A stretch of 56,100 nt of DNA from Noviherbaspirillum galbum (GCF_010974945.1 NZ_JAAIVB010000007.1:1-56100), one strand, 5' to 3'. Shown: positions 36,054 through 45,413, counted from the first letter of the stretch. Notes: generated by a model from the sequence alone, not told the origin. Numbers and translations: made by a program.

Positions 36054-37745
36054 ATGGAGAACGTCTTCATCATCGTCAGCGACCACGACGTACCGGCGGC
36101 GCTTTCCGCCGCCGCGACGCTCGAGCGCTACAAGACCTTCGTCTTCGATCCCAGCCTGCTGGACCGCCTCGTGGAAAAAGGCCTGTCCGATGTGCAATAC
36201 ATCGAATGGCCCGAAGCGCGCGACTACGCGGAACTGGTTCGTGGCGCGCGTGCGCGCGCCTCGCAGATCGAAGGCGAACTCACGCGCGCAGCGCAAGACT
36301 TCCTGCCCGGCGGCTCGCTCGCCGGCTGGCAATTCCTGAACCTGTATTACCTCGGCATGGCGGCGGGTTGGTACCAGACGCTGTGGAGCAGCGTGGCCCG
36401 CCATTTCGAAGGCACGCTGCCGCATGTCTTCGTCTGCGACAATCCTTCGCATTACTACTGGCCGTCCTTCGTGCCGACGCTGTCCTTGCTGGAGGTGCTG
36501 AAGAGCCGGGGCATTGCGTTCAAGGCTTTCCAGTACGGCGAGCGGCCCGCCGAAAACGATCTCGTTCCCGCGCTGTTCGGCAGCAACGCTGGTCCGGAAC
36601 GATGCCAGGTCGTCGCCCACCTGCCTACCTGCTTCTACGATTATCGTTACTTCGGCAGCGAGATCCGCGGCAGCGGCCTGCGCGCCATGAACCTCGTCGC
36701 GAAGCAATGGGGGCCGCCGGTCGAACTCGACCAGCAAGTCGATCTCTTCCGCTGGAGCGACGCGCCTTCGCGCTTGCCGGACGGGCTGGAGCCACGCGCG
36801 CAGGCATTCGCGGAGCGCATGCAGGCGGTGCTCGAACAGGAGCTGCGCACTTGCATCCGCACCGACAGCTATCGCCATCGCCAGGCCCGGCACCTCGCCA
36901 GCCTGATGAAATCCCAATTCATCATGCACGGCATGCTGCAGGCCTACTTTGCCGGAGCGCTGCCCGAACGCCTCGTGCTGTCGGATCATGACGCGGGCTT
37001 CCACGGCCCGCTGGTGTCGTTCGCGGAACAGCACAAGCTGCCTGTGCTGCTCGTGCCGCACTCCAAGATCACGGTTGACCTCGAATTCCGCTACCGCAAC
37101 ATCACGTCGCTGGTTCACCCCATGCAGGGAGAACCGATCGTGGACGCGGGCGGACGCAGCGTGCCGCAGCATCTCCTGACCTACCCCGAAAATTTCACGG
37201 CAACGAGCGCCTTTCCGGCGCCGCTGAAGTCGGTCGGCCTGCTGCTGAACGCCCTGTCGCTCAACGGCGTCTGCGCGGGACGCTACCGGCCTTACATCGA
37301 TGGCATCCGCGAGATCGTTCAATGGGCGCGCAAGCAGGGCATTTCGCTCAGCGTGCGCTGCCGGCCCGGCCATTCGATCATCCGCATGCTGGAAGCGGAA
37401 TGCGGCTTGTCCGCAGCGGATCTGAAGCGCTGCCTGGCGCAATCCATGGCCGAGTTCGCCAACAGCCATGATCTTTGCCTCATGTACGACACCCCGACCA
37501 CGGGCGCGATCGATTACCTGCGCAATGCCATTCCGATCCTGAACCCGGTTCCCGAAGACCTGGCTCGCATCGAGTCCTGCATCAGCAATCCGCGCCTGAT
37601 TCCCCGCGGAAGCGTCGGCACCACGCTGGAATTGCTGGAGACCTTCGCCTCCGATCCGCAGTGCCTGTTCGAATTCCGGCGCCGGCAGTTCGGCGACTAC
37701 ATGGCGCTCTTCGCTCAGGCGCAGCCCATGCGGAAGTTCCTATAG
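36054..37745 (+). CDS. Unrecognised GT-B-like protein, possible glycosyltransferase
   Basis: A 563-residue soluble protein starting at ATG 36054, 17 bases after the fused glycosyltransferase. It looks like a two-Rossmann (GT-B) protein: N-terminal ENVFIIVSDHDVPAALSAAA, a middle segment with LVLSDHDAGFHGPLVSFAEQ followed by VLLVPHSK, and a C-terminal half with SVRCRPGHS, LMYDTPTTGAIDYL and an IPILNPVP strand. The late acidic/Thr-rich loop resembles the nucleotide-sugar site of GT-B transferases. I cannot place it in a named family. Its position suggests it acts on the same glycan, and transfer of a nonulosonic acid or a modified hexose is one option. Confidence 0.7.
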   Translation: MENVFIIVSDHDVPAALSAAATLERYKTFVFDPSLLDRLVEKGLSDVQYIEWPEARDYAELVRGARARASQIEGELTRAAQDFLPGGSLAGWQFLNLYYLGMAAGWYQTLWSSVARHFEGTLPHVFVCDNPSHYYWPSFVPTLSLLEVLKSRGIAFKAFQYGERPAENDLVPALFGSNAGPERCQVVAHLPTCFYDYRYFGSEIRGSGLRAMNLVAKQWGPPVELDQQVDLFRWSDAPSRLPDGLEPRAQAFAERMQAVLEQELRTCIRTDSYRHRQARHLASLMKSQFIMHGMLQAYFAGALPERLVLSDHDAGFHGPLVSFAEQHKLPVLLVPHSKITVDLEFRYRNITSLVHPMQGEPIVDAGGRSVPQHLLTYPENFTATSAFPAPLKSVGLLLNALSLNGVCAGRYRPYIDGIREIVQWARKQGISLSVRCRPGHSIIRMLEAECGLSAADLKRCLAQSMAEFANSHDLCLMYDTPTTGAIDYLRNAIPILNPVPEDLARIESCISNPRLIPRGSVGTTLELLETFASDPQCLFEFRRRQFGDYMALFAQAQPMRKFL

Positions 37746-37780
37746 ACCAGCGACACCATCTTCTTTACCGGAACCCAACC

Positions 37781-38572
37781 ATGCTACCTTTCTTTGCCGA
37801 CAATGGATTCTGCACGGCGCCCGGCGTGTTCACTCCCGCCGAAGTGGCCGACATGCGCCGCGTGCTGACGGACATCTTCGACAACGCCCCCGCGCAACCC
37901 GGAGACATGAACCATCCGCGCTATGGCATGGTCAGGCCGAACCTGCTGCGCTATCCGGAGGTATATCGCCGTCTGTTCACGCCGCGCGTGATGTCGGCCT
38001 GCCGGCAACTGGTCGATGAACGATTTGCAAAGCCCGATGAGCATTTCGTGATCATTCCCGAGCATGGCTTCCACCGCAACGGCTTCGGCACCTGGCACAA
38101 GGACAGCGATGCCAACGAGCGCGCCGGCCTGGATTTCCACTGGCATCCGGGCTATTCGCCGGTGCAGATCGCCATTTACCTGCAGGACAACAGCGTGGAA
38201 TTCGGCGGAGGCATTTCCGTCAGTCCCGGCAGCCACAAGATTCCCAACCCGAACAACCTGCTGCAGAAGCCGGAAATGCGCGAGATGTGGTACCAGGACA
38301 AGAAGCGCGGCGCGGTATTGTCCAAGGCCGGCGACCTCGTGGCCTTCGACACGCGTCTCGACCATTGCGCCACCGAGCGCAACCCGCACCAGGCCGCGCC
38401 CTGGGGCGACAAGCTGGCGCTGTTCTTCGTCATCGGCCTGCGCGACCAGCATGCGGAACGTCTCACCGCCTTCCTGCGTTCGCGCCCCGACTATCGCTTC
38501 CTGCAGGAGTACAGCATTCCGGAAGAAGCAGCGGCCATTGCACGGGAGCACAAGTTCGGCTTCTTCCTGTAG
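37781..38572 (+). CDS. Phytanoyl-CoA dioxygenase (PhyH) family protein
   Basis: A 263-residue Fe(II)/2-oxoglutarate-dependent oxygenase. The start at 37781 gives MLPFFADNGFCTAPGVFTPA, a standard PhyH N-terminus. Iron ligands are visible as WHKDSD (His and Asp, about 105) and a distal His in RLDHCATER (about 195), with an Arg shortly after that could hold 2-oxoglutarate. The core GGISVSPGSHKIPN fits the family. Bacterial members hydroxylate small molecules or sugar and lipid intermediates. Being in the glycosyltransferase group, it may hydroxylate a glycan or its precursor. Last gene of the plus-strand set, followed by a strong hairpin. Confidence 0.88.
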   Translation: MLPFFADNGFCTAPGVFTPAEVADMRRVLTDIFDNAPAQPGDMNHPRYGMVRPNLLRYPEVYRRLFTPRVMSACRQLVDERFAKPDEHFVIIPEHGFHRNGFGTWHKDSDANERAGLDFHWHPGYSPVQIAIYLQDNSVEFGGGISVSPGSHKIPNPNNLLQKPEMREMWYQDKKRGAVLSKAGDLVAFDTRLDHCATERNPHQAAPWGDKLALFFVIGLRDQHAERLTAFLRSRPDYRFLQEYSIPEEAAAIAREHKFGFFL

Positions 38573-38590
38573 CCGTCGATCACGGTTCAA

Positions 38591-38617
38591 CGGCGGCAGG
38601 CGCGCTGCCTGCCGCCG
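38591..38617. terminator. Bidirectional terminator between convergent genes
   Basis: A perfect 11-bp stem (CGGCGGCAGGC, 38591-38601, with 38607-38617) and loop GCGCT fill the 48-base gap between the PhyH gene and the convergent methyltransferase gene. A short T-rich stretch (CGTTTATC) follows on the plus strand. Confidence 0.75.
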
Positions 38618-38620
38618 CGT

Positions 38621-39511
38621 TTATCTATGGAACCGGGCCCGGATCATCGACACCGGGCATAGCGGATTCACGCCCAGCAGGTTCTCTTCGACCGCCTCGA
38701 TCCTGAGCAGGCCGCGTTCTTCCGCCTCTTGCAGGGAGCCGAGAATCCTTCGGCTGTAGTCATTGAATTCGTAGTAGCGCTTGCGCATCAGGCCGAGCAG
38801 GGAGTCGGGACGGTAATGCTCCACGATCGGCTCGAACAGCAGCATGGATGCCGGCCGGCGCAAGGCAAGCGCCTCCCAGAAGCGGTAATCCAGTGCCTGC
38901 GCGTATGCGATGGCAAAGGAACTGAAGAGCACCGCGTTTTCCGGAATCGCCAGCGGCGATGCGCTGACGTCATTGAAGTCGAACAATCCGGATGCGATGT
39001 CCAGTCTTTCCCGCCTTGCCAGGTAATCGATGATGCGCACGCTGGATGGCGAAAAATCGCCGGCATAAAAGCGCATGCCGCCGAAACGTGGATCGCGCGC
39101 CATGCGAGCGACGAGTCCCCCGGTGCCCGCGCCCAGCTCGGCGATACCGGCGGCGCCGTCGCACTCTTGCGCCAGGCGATCGCCGATCAGCGTGGCCAAT
39201 GCCTGGCGAACGACAAGCGGTGGGGCAAGGAACAAACCGTCGCCGGCGGAAACGGCAATCGGTTTGGCGCTCGGATACTGCAAGCCCTCGATCTCGTCCA
39301 GCCCGGCGTCCCGGGTTTCAATCGCCGCGAGCAGCGACGACCATTTTTCCTTCTCGTATTCGCGGTATATCTCGTCCTTGCTTTTGAAATAGCGTACCGC
39401 TTCCTCGGCCTCCAGCAAGCGCTGCGGCCATGCGCTGTATCGCGGCAGTTCATTCAGTCCAAGCCGCTGGACACCAGCTTCCTGTGACAGGAGTTGTTCT
39501 ACGGATTTCAT
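38621..39511 (-). CDS. SAM-dependent methyltransferase, class I
   Basis: A 296-residue methyltransferase. It begins at ATG 39511, which overlaps the previous gene's stop (ATGA). The SAM motif I is GIAELGAGTGGLVARMAR, followed by an acidic strand end (MRFYAGDFSP) and LFDFNDVSA. The N-terminal 100 residues are helical (LLEAEEAVRYFKSKDEIYRE) and resemble the leader of sugar O-methyltransferases that act in glycan pathways. It is the last gene of the long minus-strand set led by pseB. Substrate unknown; a sugar or glycan intermediate is likely from context. Confidence 0.8.
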   Translation of the reverse strand: MKSVEQLLSQEAGVQRLGLNELPRYSAWPQRLLEAEEAVRYFKSKDEIYREYEKEKWSSLLAAIETRDAGLDEIEGLQYPSAKPIAVSAGDGLFLAPPLVVRQALATLIGDRLAQECDGAAGIAELGAGTGGLVARMARDPRFGGMRFYAGDFSPSSVRIIDYLARRERLDIASGLFDFNDVSASPLAIPENAVLFSSFAIAYAQALDYRFWEALALRRPASMLLFEPIVEHYRPDSLLGLMRKRYYEFNDYSRRILGSLQEAEERGLLRIEAVEENLLGVNPLCPVSMIRARFHR

Positions 39512-40443
39512 GATGGCAAGGACTCTAGGTTCGTGATGACGGTCATGCGCCCGTCGGTCAGCGGACAAGCCGTCCTGCGCTGCGGCTGGAGGCTGATGAC
39601 CGGTATGGCGCAGGCATGCGCCTCTAGCAGGAAGAACGAACGCATGCCGAGGACCAGCCCGGCGCGCGCCAGCGATTCAGCACGGCTCAGCTCGTCCCAC
39701 ACGACGGAAACGTCGCCGGGCAGGCGCGGCAGCCAGCGTTCCCGGCCGTCGCGTGGATGCAGGCGCAATACCAGGGTGGCGCCCGGATGGCGCCGGCGGA
39801 CCAGCTCGACCGCCCAGTCGAAACTGTCCTCGTCGTTGAAACCGTTGATGGCACGGTAGGCATCGAGGTCGGCAGCCGGTTCGGTGGCGAACAGGATGCG
39901 CGCGGGCTCGGCCTGGATGCCAGCTTCGCGCAGCGCCTTGACCTGGCGCTGGATGTTGGCCAAGGCCGGACTGCCCGATACATGCAGGGCCACGCCCTCG
40001 GGCGCGATGGATGCCGCCATTTTGAGGTCGTGTTCATCGAGGACAGCAAGATGGTCGGGCCAGTCGTCGCGCGTCATGCCGGGAAAGCGTTGCTCGATGT
40101 TGACCCACTGATCGAGATAGCCGAAATTTTCCACGCCGCGCTTGCGCGCCTCGCGCCAGTAATAGGCATCCGCTTCCGCCTCGGCGGAGGTGCCCGTCAA
40201 CAGGAAGCTGGCGTTATCGATCTGCTCATGGAAGCGGGCCCGCGCCTCGTCTTCGTCCTGCACGACATGCAAGGCATACCGATCCGCGCGCCGGGCTATT
40301 TCGCGGCAGGTCGACGCCGACGGCGGAAAGGCAATGACGGTCAGATGGCAATCCGGCTCGGACTCGGCAAGCTCGTCCGCCACGGGCAGCAAGGCCGCCG
40401 CCGATCCGGCTTGCCGCACGATGATGATGCCCTTCGATGCCAT
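39508..40443 (-). CDS. Unrecognised GT-B-like protein, candidate glycan transferase
   Basis: A 311-residue protein starting at ATG 40443, which overlaps the aminotransferase stop (TGATG); a GTG at 40446 is an alternative. Features: an N-terminal strand GIIIVRQAGSAAALLPVADE, a central GTSAEAEADAYYWREA, then ILFATEP, LVLRLHPRDG and a C-terminal LVLGMRSFFLLEAHACAIPV. The RLHPR motif and the late SFFLLEAHACAIPVISL loop recall GT-B fold enzymes such as sialyl- and polysialyltransferase relatives and UDP-GlcNAc epimerases. Lying in a pseudaminic-acid operon that otherwise has no transferase, it is a reasonable candidate to use CMP-pseudaminic acid. That is inference only. Confidence 0.6.
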   Translation of the reverse strand: MASKGIIIVRQAGSAAALLPVADELAESEPDCHLTVIAFPPSASTCREIARRADRYALHVVQDEDEARARFHEQIDNASFLLTGTSAEAEADAYYWREARKRGVENFGYLDQWVNIEQRFPGMTRDDWPDHLAVLDEHDLKMAASIAPEGVALHVSGSPALANIQRQVKALREAGIQAEPARILFATEPAADLDAYRAINGFNDEDSFDWAVELVRRRHPGATLVLRLHPRDGRERWLPRLPGDVSVVWDELSRAESLARAGLVLGMRSFFLLEAHACAIPVISLQPQRRTACPLTDGRMTVITNLESLPS

Positions 40444-41747
40444 CACCGCAGCTCGCGCAATTCATCCCTGTTGTCGAGCACCTTGGCGATGGCGTCCGCG
40501 AGATCATCCATGTCGCGCTCGTGCAGCGGCTCGCGCACCAGCGGCGTCAGCATCATCTGCCGTTCATGCATGCGTTCCACGACCGGGCACGTGCCCTTCT
40601 CGTAGCGGTAGTCGACGTCCGGATTCATCGTCCACGGGAAGCCCTTGCTGCCGATGGCGATTTTCTTCTGGTAGACCTGGGCGAGGTACAAGGGACGCAC
40701 ATAGGCTTCGATCAGGCCCTTCTGTTCGGCGTGGCCGGCCGGCGGCAATTCCGCATTGACAGCGCGCACGAAGCGCTCGCGCGGCACGCCCACGGCTTCG
40801 GGATGGTAAAGAATCGGATAGACATAGTAGGCATGTCCCGCGCCCTCGGCGAGCTTGGGCGGAGAAACGCCATCGAGCCCGGACAGGCGCCTGCTCAGAT
40901 GGTCCGCCAGGCGCTGGCGGTGCGCGAGGTAGGCGTCCAGCCTGTCGAGCTGCACGCAGCCGATCGCCGCCTGCAATTCGGTCAGGCGGTAATTCGAACC
41001 TACCATGTTGGACAAGCTTTCCGGCTGGTAGGCCTCGACGAGGTTTTCCGCATGGTTGCGGATCATCTGGCAGCGCAAGGCCAGCTGGCCGTCGTTCGTG
41101 ACCAGCATGCCGCCTTCGCCCGTATGGATATGCTTGTGGTAGTTCAGGCTGAAGCTGCCGATGTCGCCCAGCGTGCCGACCGGCCGCCCCTTGTAGTACA
41201 CGCCCGGGGCCTGCGCCGCATCCTCGATCACCTTCAGGCCATGCTTGCGCGCCAGCGCCATGATGGGATCCATGTCCGCGGCCTGGCCGAAGATGTGCAC
41301 CACCATGATGGCCTTGGTACGCGAGGTGATGCACCTCTCGATGGTCTCCGCCGTGATGTTGAAGGTTTCCGGATCGATGTCGGCGAAGACCGGGATGCCG
41401 CCATAGAACAAGGCCGATGTGGCGCTTGCCGACATCGTGTATGGCGAAACGATGACTTCATCGCCAGGTTCGACGCCGACCGCGCCGATCGCGGTGGTCA
41501 GCGCCGTGGTGGCGGAATTGACCGATATTGCATGCTTGAATCCGTATTTGCGCGCCCACTTATGCTCGAATTCCTTGACTTTCTCGCCGCCCAGCCACTG
41601 GTCTCCGGGGCTGCCGAAGAAGGCGGACAGGTTGTCGCTCGCCATGACGTCGAGGACGGCGCGGCGCTCCTCTTCGCCCATGGTGCGGCGCATCTTGAAT
41701 TCCGCGGTGCGCAGCGGCGTGCCGCCGGCAATTGCCAATTTCGCCAT
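40443..41747 (-). CDS. DegT/DnrJ/EryC1/StrS family aminotransferase
   Basis: A 434-residue PLP enzyme that aminates keto-sugars. The start at 41747 is fixed by GGGAG seven bases upstream and lies 23 bases after the oxidoreductase stop. The PLP-binding Lys lies in GSFSLNYHKHIHTGEGG, and the cofactor phosphate site in SVNSATTALTTAIGAVG. The operon already has PseC for the pseudaminic pathway, so this is a second sugar aminotransferase. Its direct partner is probably the Gfo/Idh/MocA dehydrogenase encoded just upstream: a sugar hydroxyl oxidised by that enzyme could be aminated here, as in 2,3-diamino sugar pathways. Confidence 0.92.
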   Translation of the reverse strand: MAKLAIAGGTPLRTAEFKMRRTMGEEERRAVLDVMASDNLSAFFGSPGDQWLGGEKVKEFEHKWARKYGFKHAISVNSATTALTTAIGAVGVEPGDEVIVSPYTMSASATSALFYGGIPVFADIDPETFNITAETIERCITSRTKAIMVVHIFGQAADMDPIMALARKHGLKVIEDAAQAPGVYYKGRPVGTLGDIGSFSLNYHKHIHTGEGGMLVTNDGQLALRCQMIRNHAENLVEAYQPESLSNMVGSNYRLTELQAAIGCVQLDRLDAYLAHRQRLADHLSRRLSGLDGVSPPKLAEGAGHAYYVYPILYHPEAVGVPRERFVRAVNAELPPAGHAEQKGLIEAYVRPLYLAQVYQKKIAIGSKGFPWTMNPDVDYRYEKGTCPVVERMHERQMMLTPLVREPLHERDMDDLADAIAKVLDNRDELRELR

Positions 41748-41770
41748 GTTCTTTCTCCCTGATTCACTAT

Positions 41771-42823
41771 TCATTCGCCAATGCTCATCCATTGGCCGCC
41801 TTGCCGGTCGGACTGTTTAACCGCTTCCACCGCCATCGCGGTGCGCAAGGCCGTCTGCGCGTCGCAGGCCGGATGGTCGAGCGCGCCGTTTGCCAGCATC
41901 ACCGCTTCGTCGGCCATCAGCTGCATGGCATCGAGCAGGCCGGATGCGATCGGCTGCGCATCGCCCGGGATCCGGTAGCCCGGAAAGTTCGGGTCTTCCG
42001 TGACCGGCGTACGCAACAGTCGCCGCCCGCCCTGCGACATCTCGACGATGGCCTTGGTGCCGATGATCCGCAGCTCAAAGCAGGTAAAGGCGCTGCAGTC
42101 GGTGCCGAGCAGGCTGAGTTCGATCTCTTTGCCATCATCGCCATCATTGCCGAAGACGACCTGCGCGTCGAACGCCCTGTCGCCGGTCGGCGACCACGCG
42201 GATTCGCCGGAAGGCAGCGGCGAGCCGAGCGCCCGCGCGCGCAATGGACGTCCGCCGCACAGGAAGCCTGCCAGGTCCAGCATGTGCGAGCCGCTGTTGA
42301 CCAGACCTTTTCCATAATAGCCGACGAATCGCTGGATGCGGCCGAGTTCGCCATGCCTGATCGCATCTCGCAAATCGCGCATCGCGACATCCCAGCGCCG
42401 GGAATAATTGACGATCGCCCGCGCGCCCGCCGCTTCCAGGGCGGTAGCAATGCGCTGGCTTTCCTCGAGGCTGGTCGCCAGCGGCTTTTCGATGATGAAC
42501 AGCCTGACGCCTGCCGCCAGTGCAGGTTCGATCACGCTCCAGCGCGCGTCGCTCGATGCGGCGACCACCACCAGGTCAACGCCGACCGCCGCGAAAAGGC
42601 GTTCCGGCTCGGTGAACGCGCGGCAATTCCAGCGCACCGCGGCGCGCTCCGCGCGCGCGGCGTCGCGGTCGCACATGGCAACGATGCGGCTGCCGGCATT
42701 GCGGCTGAAGGCCGCCGCGTGGGTTCTCGCAGGGTGACCGCCATCGCTGTCATGATCCCATTCCGAACCGATCAGGCCGCAGCCGAAGATGGCGACGCGT
42801 ACAGGCTGATTGCGTGTTTCCAT
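41771..42823 (-). CDS. Gfo/Idh/MocA family NAD(P)-dependent oxidoreductase
   Basis: A 350-residue sugar dehydrogenase. The N-terminal Rossmann fold shows VRVAIFGCGLIGSEWD and an acidic residue after beta-2 (CDRDAAR). The family motif EKP is present in LFIIEKPLATS. A catalytic Lys/His region around VGYYGKGLVNSGSHMLDLAG matches the second domain. It lies 12 bases after pseI and 23 before a DegT aminotransferase. The pairing suggests oxidation of a nucleotide sugar followed by transamination. The substrate is not known. Confidence 0.9.
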   Translation of the reverse strand: METRNQPVRVAIFGCGLIGSEWDHDSDGGHPARTHAAAFSRNAGSRIVAMCDRDAARAERAAVRWNCRAFTEPERLFAAVGVDLVVVAASSDARWSVIEPALAAGVRLFIIEKPLATSLEESQRIATALEAAGARAIVNYSRRWDVAMRDLRDAIRHGELGRIQRFVGYYGKGLVNSGSHMLDLAGFLCGGRPLRARALGSPLPSGESAWSPTGDRAFDAQVVFGNDGDDGKEIELSLLGTDCSAFTCFELRIIGTKAIVEMSQGGRRLLRTPVTEDPNFPGYRIPGDAQPIASGLLDAMQLMADEAVMLANGALDHPACDAQTALRTAMAVEAVKQSDRQGGQWMSIGE

Positions 42824-42835
42824 GTCGGTCCAGCG

Positions 42836-43882
42836 TCAGCCGAGAATCGCGTCCCAGTTCAACGCAGTGCCGCGGCGCAGGTCCTTGGCCGCCAGCTTGC
42901 CGATGAACATCTCGATATGCTTGGGAGGCAGGCCGAAACCCGGACGGATCGCGCGCACGTTTTCCCTGGTCAGCGGCTCGCCTGCGGCGATGTCTTCCAC
43001 CACGTACAGGGAACGGCGGTAAGCCTTGCTCTTTTCTTCCGCCGCGGTCGCGCCATAGCTGATCGTTCCCAGGCTCTGCCAGGCGCGCTCGGTTTCGACC
43101 ACCAGCGAGGCGAGTTCCGCCGGTTCGAGCGAGAAGGTCGAATCGACACCGCCGTCGGCGCGCGCCAGGGTGAAGTGCTTTTCGATCACGGTCGCACCCA
43201 GCGCCACGCTGGCGACCGACACGCCGACTCCCATCGTGTGGTCGGACAAGCCGACCTCGGTTCCGAACAGCCCGCGCAAATGCGGAATAGTCAGGATGTT
43301 GGTATTTTCCGGCGTGGCGGGATAAGTGCTGGTGCACTTCAGGAGGATCAGGTCGCGGCAGCCGGCGGCGCGCGCCGCCCGCACGGTTTCGTCGAGTTCG
43401 GCCACCGTGGCCATGCCGGTCGAAATGATCATCGGCTTGCCGGTGGCTGCAACCTTGCGGATCAGGGGCAGGTCGGTGTTTTCGAACGATGCGATCTTGT
43501 AGCAGGGCACGTCCAGCGATTCGAGGAAATCCACGGCAGTTTCGTCGAAGGGCGTGCTGAATGGAATCATGCCGAGCTCGCGGGCGCGGTCGAAAATCGG
43601 CTTGTGCCATTCCCACGGCGTATAGGCTTGCTGGTACAGCTTGTAGAGCGAGGTTCCCTGCCACAGGCTTTTCTTGTCGGCGATGAAGAAATCACCATCG
43701 TCGATCGGCAGCGTCATGGTGTCGGCAGTATAGGTTTGCAGCTTGAGGCCGTGCGCGCCGGCTTTCGCGGCCGCTTCCACGATCTCCAGCGCGCGGTCGA
43801 GCGACTGGTTATGGTTGCCGGACATTTCCGCGATGACGAAGGGCGCGGCCTCCGGACCGATGGTGCGATGAGCGATTTTCAT
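42836..43882 (-). CDS. pseI: Pseudaminic acid synthase
   Basis: A 348-residue NeuB-family enzyme condensing phosphoenolpyruvate with 2,4-diacetamido-2,4,6-trideoxy-L-altrose to form pseudaminic acid. The NeuB barrel shows FVIAEMSGNHNQSLDRALEI, GLKLQTYTADTMT, YKIASFENTDLPLI, ISTGMAT and KCTSTYPATPEN. The metal- and PEP-site motif GLSDHTMGVGVSVASVALGA and VIEKHFTL follow. A C-terminal SAF (antifreeze-like) domain starts near RRSLYVVEDI. The YTADTMT segment is typical of PseI rather than NeuB or LegI. Its start overlaps the pseG-pseH stop by four bases. Confidence 0.93.
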   Translation of the reverse strand: MKIAHRTIGPEAAPFVIAEMSGNHNQSLDRALEIVEAAAKAGAHGLKLQTYTADTMTLPIDDGDFFIADKKSLWQGTSLYKLYQQAYTPWEWHKPIFDRARELGMIPFSTPFDETAVDFLESLDVPCYKIASFENTDLPLIRKVAATGKPMIISTGMATVAELDETVRAARAAGCRDLILLKCTSTYPATPENTNILTIPHLRGLFGTEVGLSDHTMGVGVSVASVALGATVIEKHFTLARADGGVDSTFSLEPAELASLVVETERAWQSLGTISYGATAAEEKSKAYRRSLYVVEDIAAGEPLTRENVRAIRPGFGLPPKHIEMFIGKLAAKDLRRGTALNWDAILG

Positions 43883-45402
43883 TCCTGACTCCTGATTCGC
43901 TTGGAATAGATTTCATACCGGGGTTCGTAACCCGCGTCCTGGAAAGCGCTGCGGGAAGCATGGTTCTCTGGCTTGATCCAGGCGTCGATTGCCTCCACGC
44001 CGTGCCAGTTGCCGGCAATCCATTCATTGCCATTTCGCAGCAGCTCCGGTCCCAGCCCCTTTCCCTGCTGGCCGGGCACCAGATATACCGAGACCGTCGC
44101 CCGTGTTCCTTCGCGGTCATAGCGCAGCACGCCGACGGGATGGCCTTCCTGCTCGCCGATAAGGATCACCCGGTCGGGATTGGCGAGCGTCTTCTCGAAC
44201 CAGGAGGCATGCACGGCGTACTCGATGGGCTGGCCATCGCCCGAAAAGCGGCGCGTGCTTTCGTGATTGCGCCATTGATGAAGGTCGGCGCAGTCTTGCG
44301 GACGGGCGCGCCTGAGGCTGATGTCGCCGGCCAGCAGCCGTCTTGCGACGCGGCGCGCGCCATGACCGTCCACTAGCGCTGATGCCGACTGCCCGAGATG
44401 TGCAAGGAGGCCCGGACTGGCATGACACAAGGCGATCGCCTGCGCGATGAGATCGACGGAGACATCTGCGCTCCTGCCAAGGTACAGAGCGTTGCCGCTG
44501 CGCGCGGCCGCCTCGCTGCCAGGTTCCTGGTTGGCTGCGACGCTGATCAGCAGGCTGGGCAAGCCAAGGCAGCAGCGTTCCAGCATCGCGCCGCCGCCTG
44601 CGCCGATGGCGAGGTCCGCCCTTGCCATCAGTTCGGCGATGTTGTCGACCTGCCGGTACAGGATCGCTCCCGGCAAGTCGGCGCACTGCGCCTCAAGCGC
44701 GGCGGCATGGGGATTTGCCCTGCCGATCACGACGTCCACCGCAACCTCGGGGCTGCCGGCGTGTGCGATGGCGAGCAAGGCTTTGCCGGTCTCATTGTCG
44801 GCATCGATGCCGCCGAAGAACACGAAGATGCGCCTGATCGTGCCGTCGCGCGTCCGCAGGGTCTTGCGCGCTTGCGCGAATTCCGGACGCAGCAGCGCAT
44901 AAGCCGGACCGGTCAGCATACCGCAGGCGGCGGGCACCATGCCCGCATAGCGATGATCCATGCCGGGATTCATCCCTTGATCGAGAAGCAGATCGCATTG
45001 ATGGCTTCGGTCCGCCAGGTCGTCCAGCACGAGCAGGTGCCTGGCATGCTTTCGAGCCGCCGATTCCCAGCGGGCATCGATGCCGTAGTGGTCGGCGATC
45101 AGCCAGTCGCAACCACCCATCTTCGCCAGGGCGGAAATGGTTTCTTCGGCGTCATGCTGCTGGGAGACGCCAAGCCAGCCCGAATGGAAAAGATCGCCGG
45201 ATATCTCATCGTTGCCCGACGGAAGCCGGACGACCGGATAGTCCTTGCCGGCGACGAGGTCGCAAAGGTGCCCGGGATGCAGACGTGATATGAAAATGAC
45301 TTCCGCGCCGCCAAGACGCAACTGGTCGGCCAGCGTCAGGCAGCGCATGACATGCCCGGAGCCGATTTTCAAGGAAGCGTCGGTACGAATGACGGCAAGC
45401 AT
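43879..45402 (-). CDS. pseG: Fused UDP-sugar hydrolase (PseG) and N-acetyltransferase (PseH-like)
   Basis: A 507-residue two-domain enzyme. Residues 1-340 are PseG, a GT-B-like hydrolase that removes UDP, with RTDASLKIGSGHVMRCLTLA (including the catalytic GHxxR-type His), LLVLDDLADRSH, IFVFFGGIDADN and AIGAGGGAMLERCCLGLP. Residues about 345-507 are a GNAT acetyltransferase resembling PseH: ISLRRARPQDCADLHQWRNH, the acetyl-CoA loop VPGQQGKGLGPELL, and a C-terminal SRSAFQDAGY. In Campylobacter and Helicobacter these are separate proteins for consecutive steps (4-N-acetylation, then UDP removal). The fusion covers both and explains why no separate pseH is seen. It lies 11 bases after pseF. Confidence 0.92.
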   Translation of the reverse strand: MLAVIRTDASLKIGSGHVMRCLTLADQLRLGGAEVIFISRLHPGHLCDLVAGKDYPVVRLPSGNDEISGDLFHSGWLGVSQQHDAEETISALAKMGGCDWLIADHYGIDARWESAARKHARHLLVLDDLADRSHQCDLLLDQGMNPGMDHRYAGMVPAACGMLTGPAYALLRPEFAQARKTLRTRDGTIRRIFVFFGGIDADNETGKALLAIAHAGSPEVAVDVVIGRANPHAAALEAQCADLPGAILYRQVDNIAELMARADLAIGAGGGAMLERCCLGLPSLLISVAANQEPGSEAAARSGNALYLGRSADVSVDLIAQAIALCHASPGLLAHLGQSASALVDGHGARRVARRLLAGDISLRRARPQDCADLHQWRNHESTRRFSGDGQPIEYAVHASWFEKTLANPDRVILIGEQEGHPVGVLRYDREGTRATVSVYLVPGQQGKGLGPELLRNGNEWIAGNWHGVEAIDAWIKPENHASRSAFQDAGYEPRYEIYSKRIRSQE

Positions 45403-45413
45403 GCCTTGCCTTT

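Noticed and set aside
40437-41762. 441-codon plus-strand frame opposite the DegT aminotransferase, and similar plus-strand frames across the pse genes
   Set aside because: All are antisense shadows of genes with clear catalytic motifs and overlapping start/stop codons on the minus strand.
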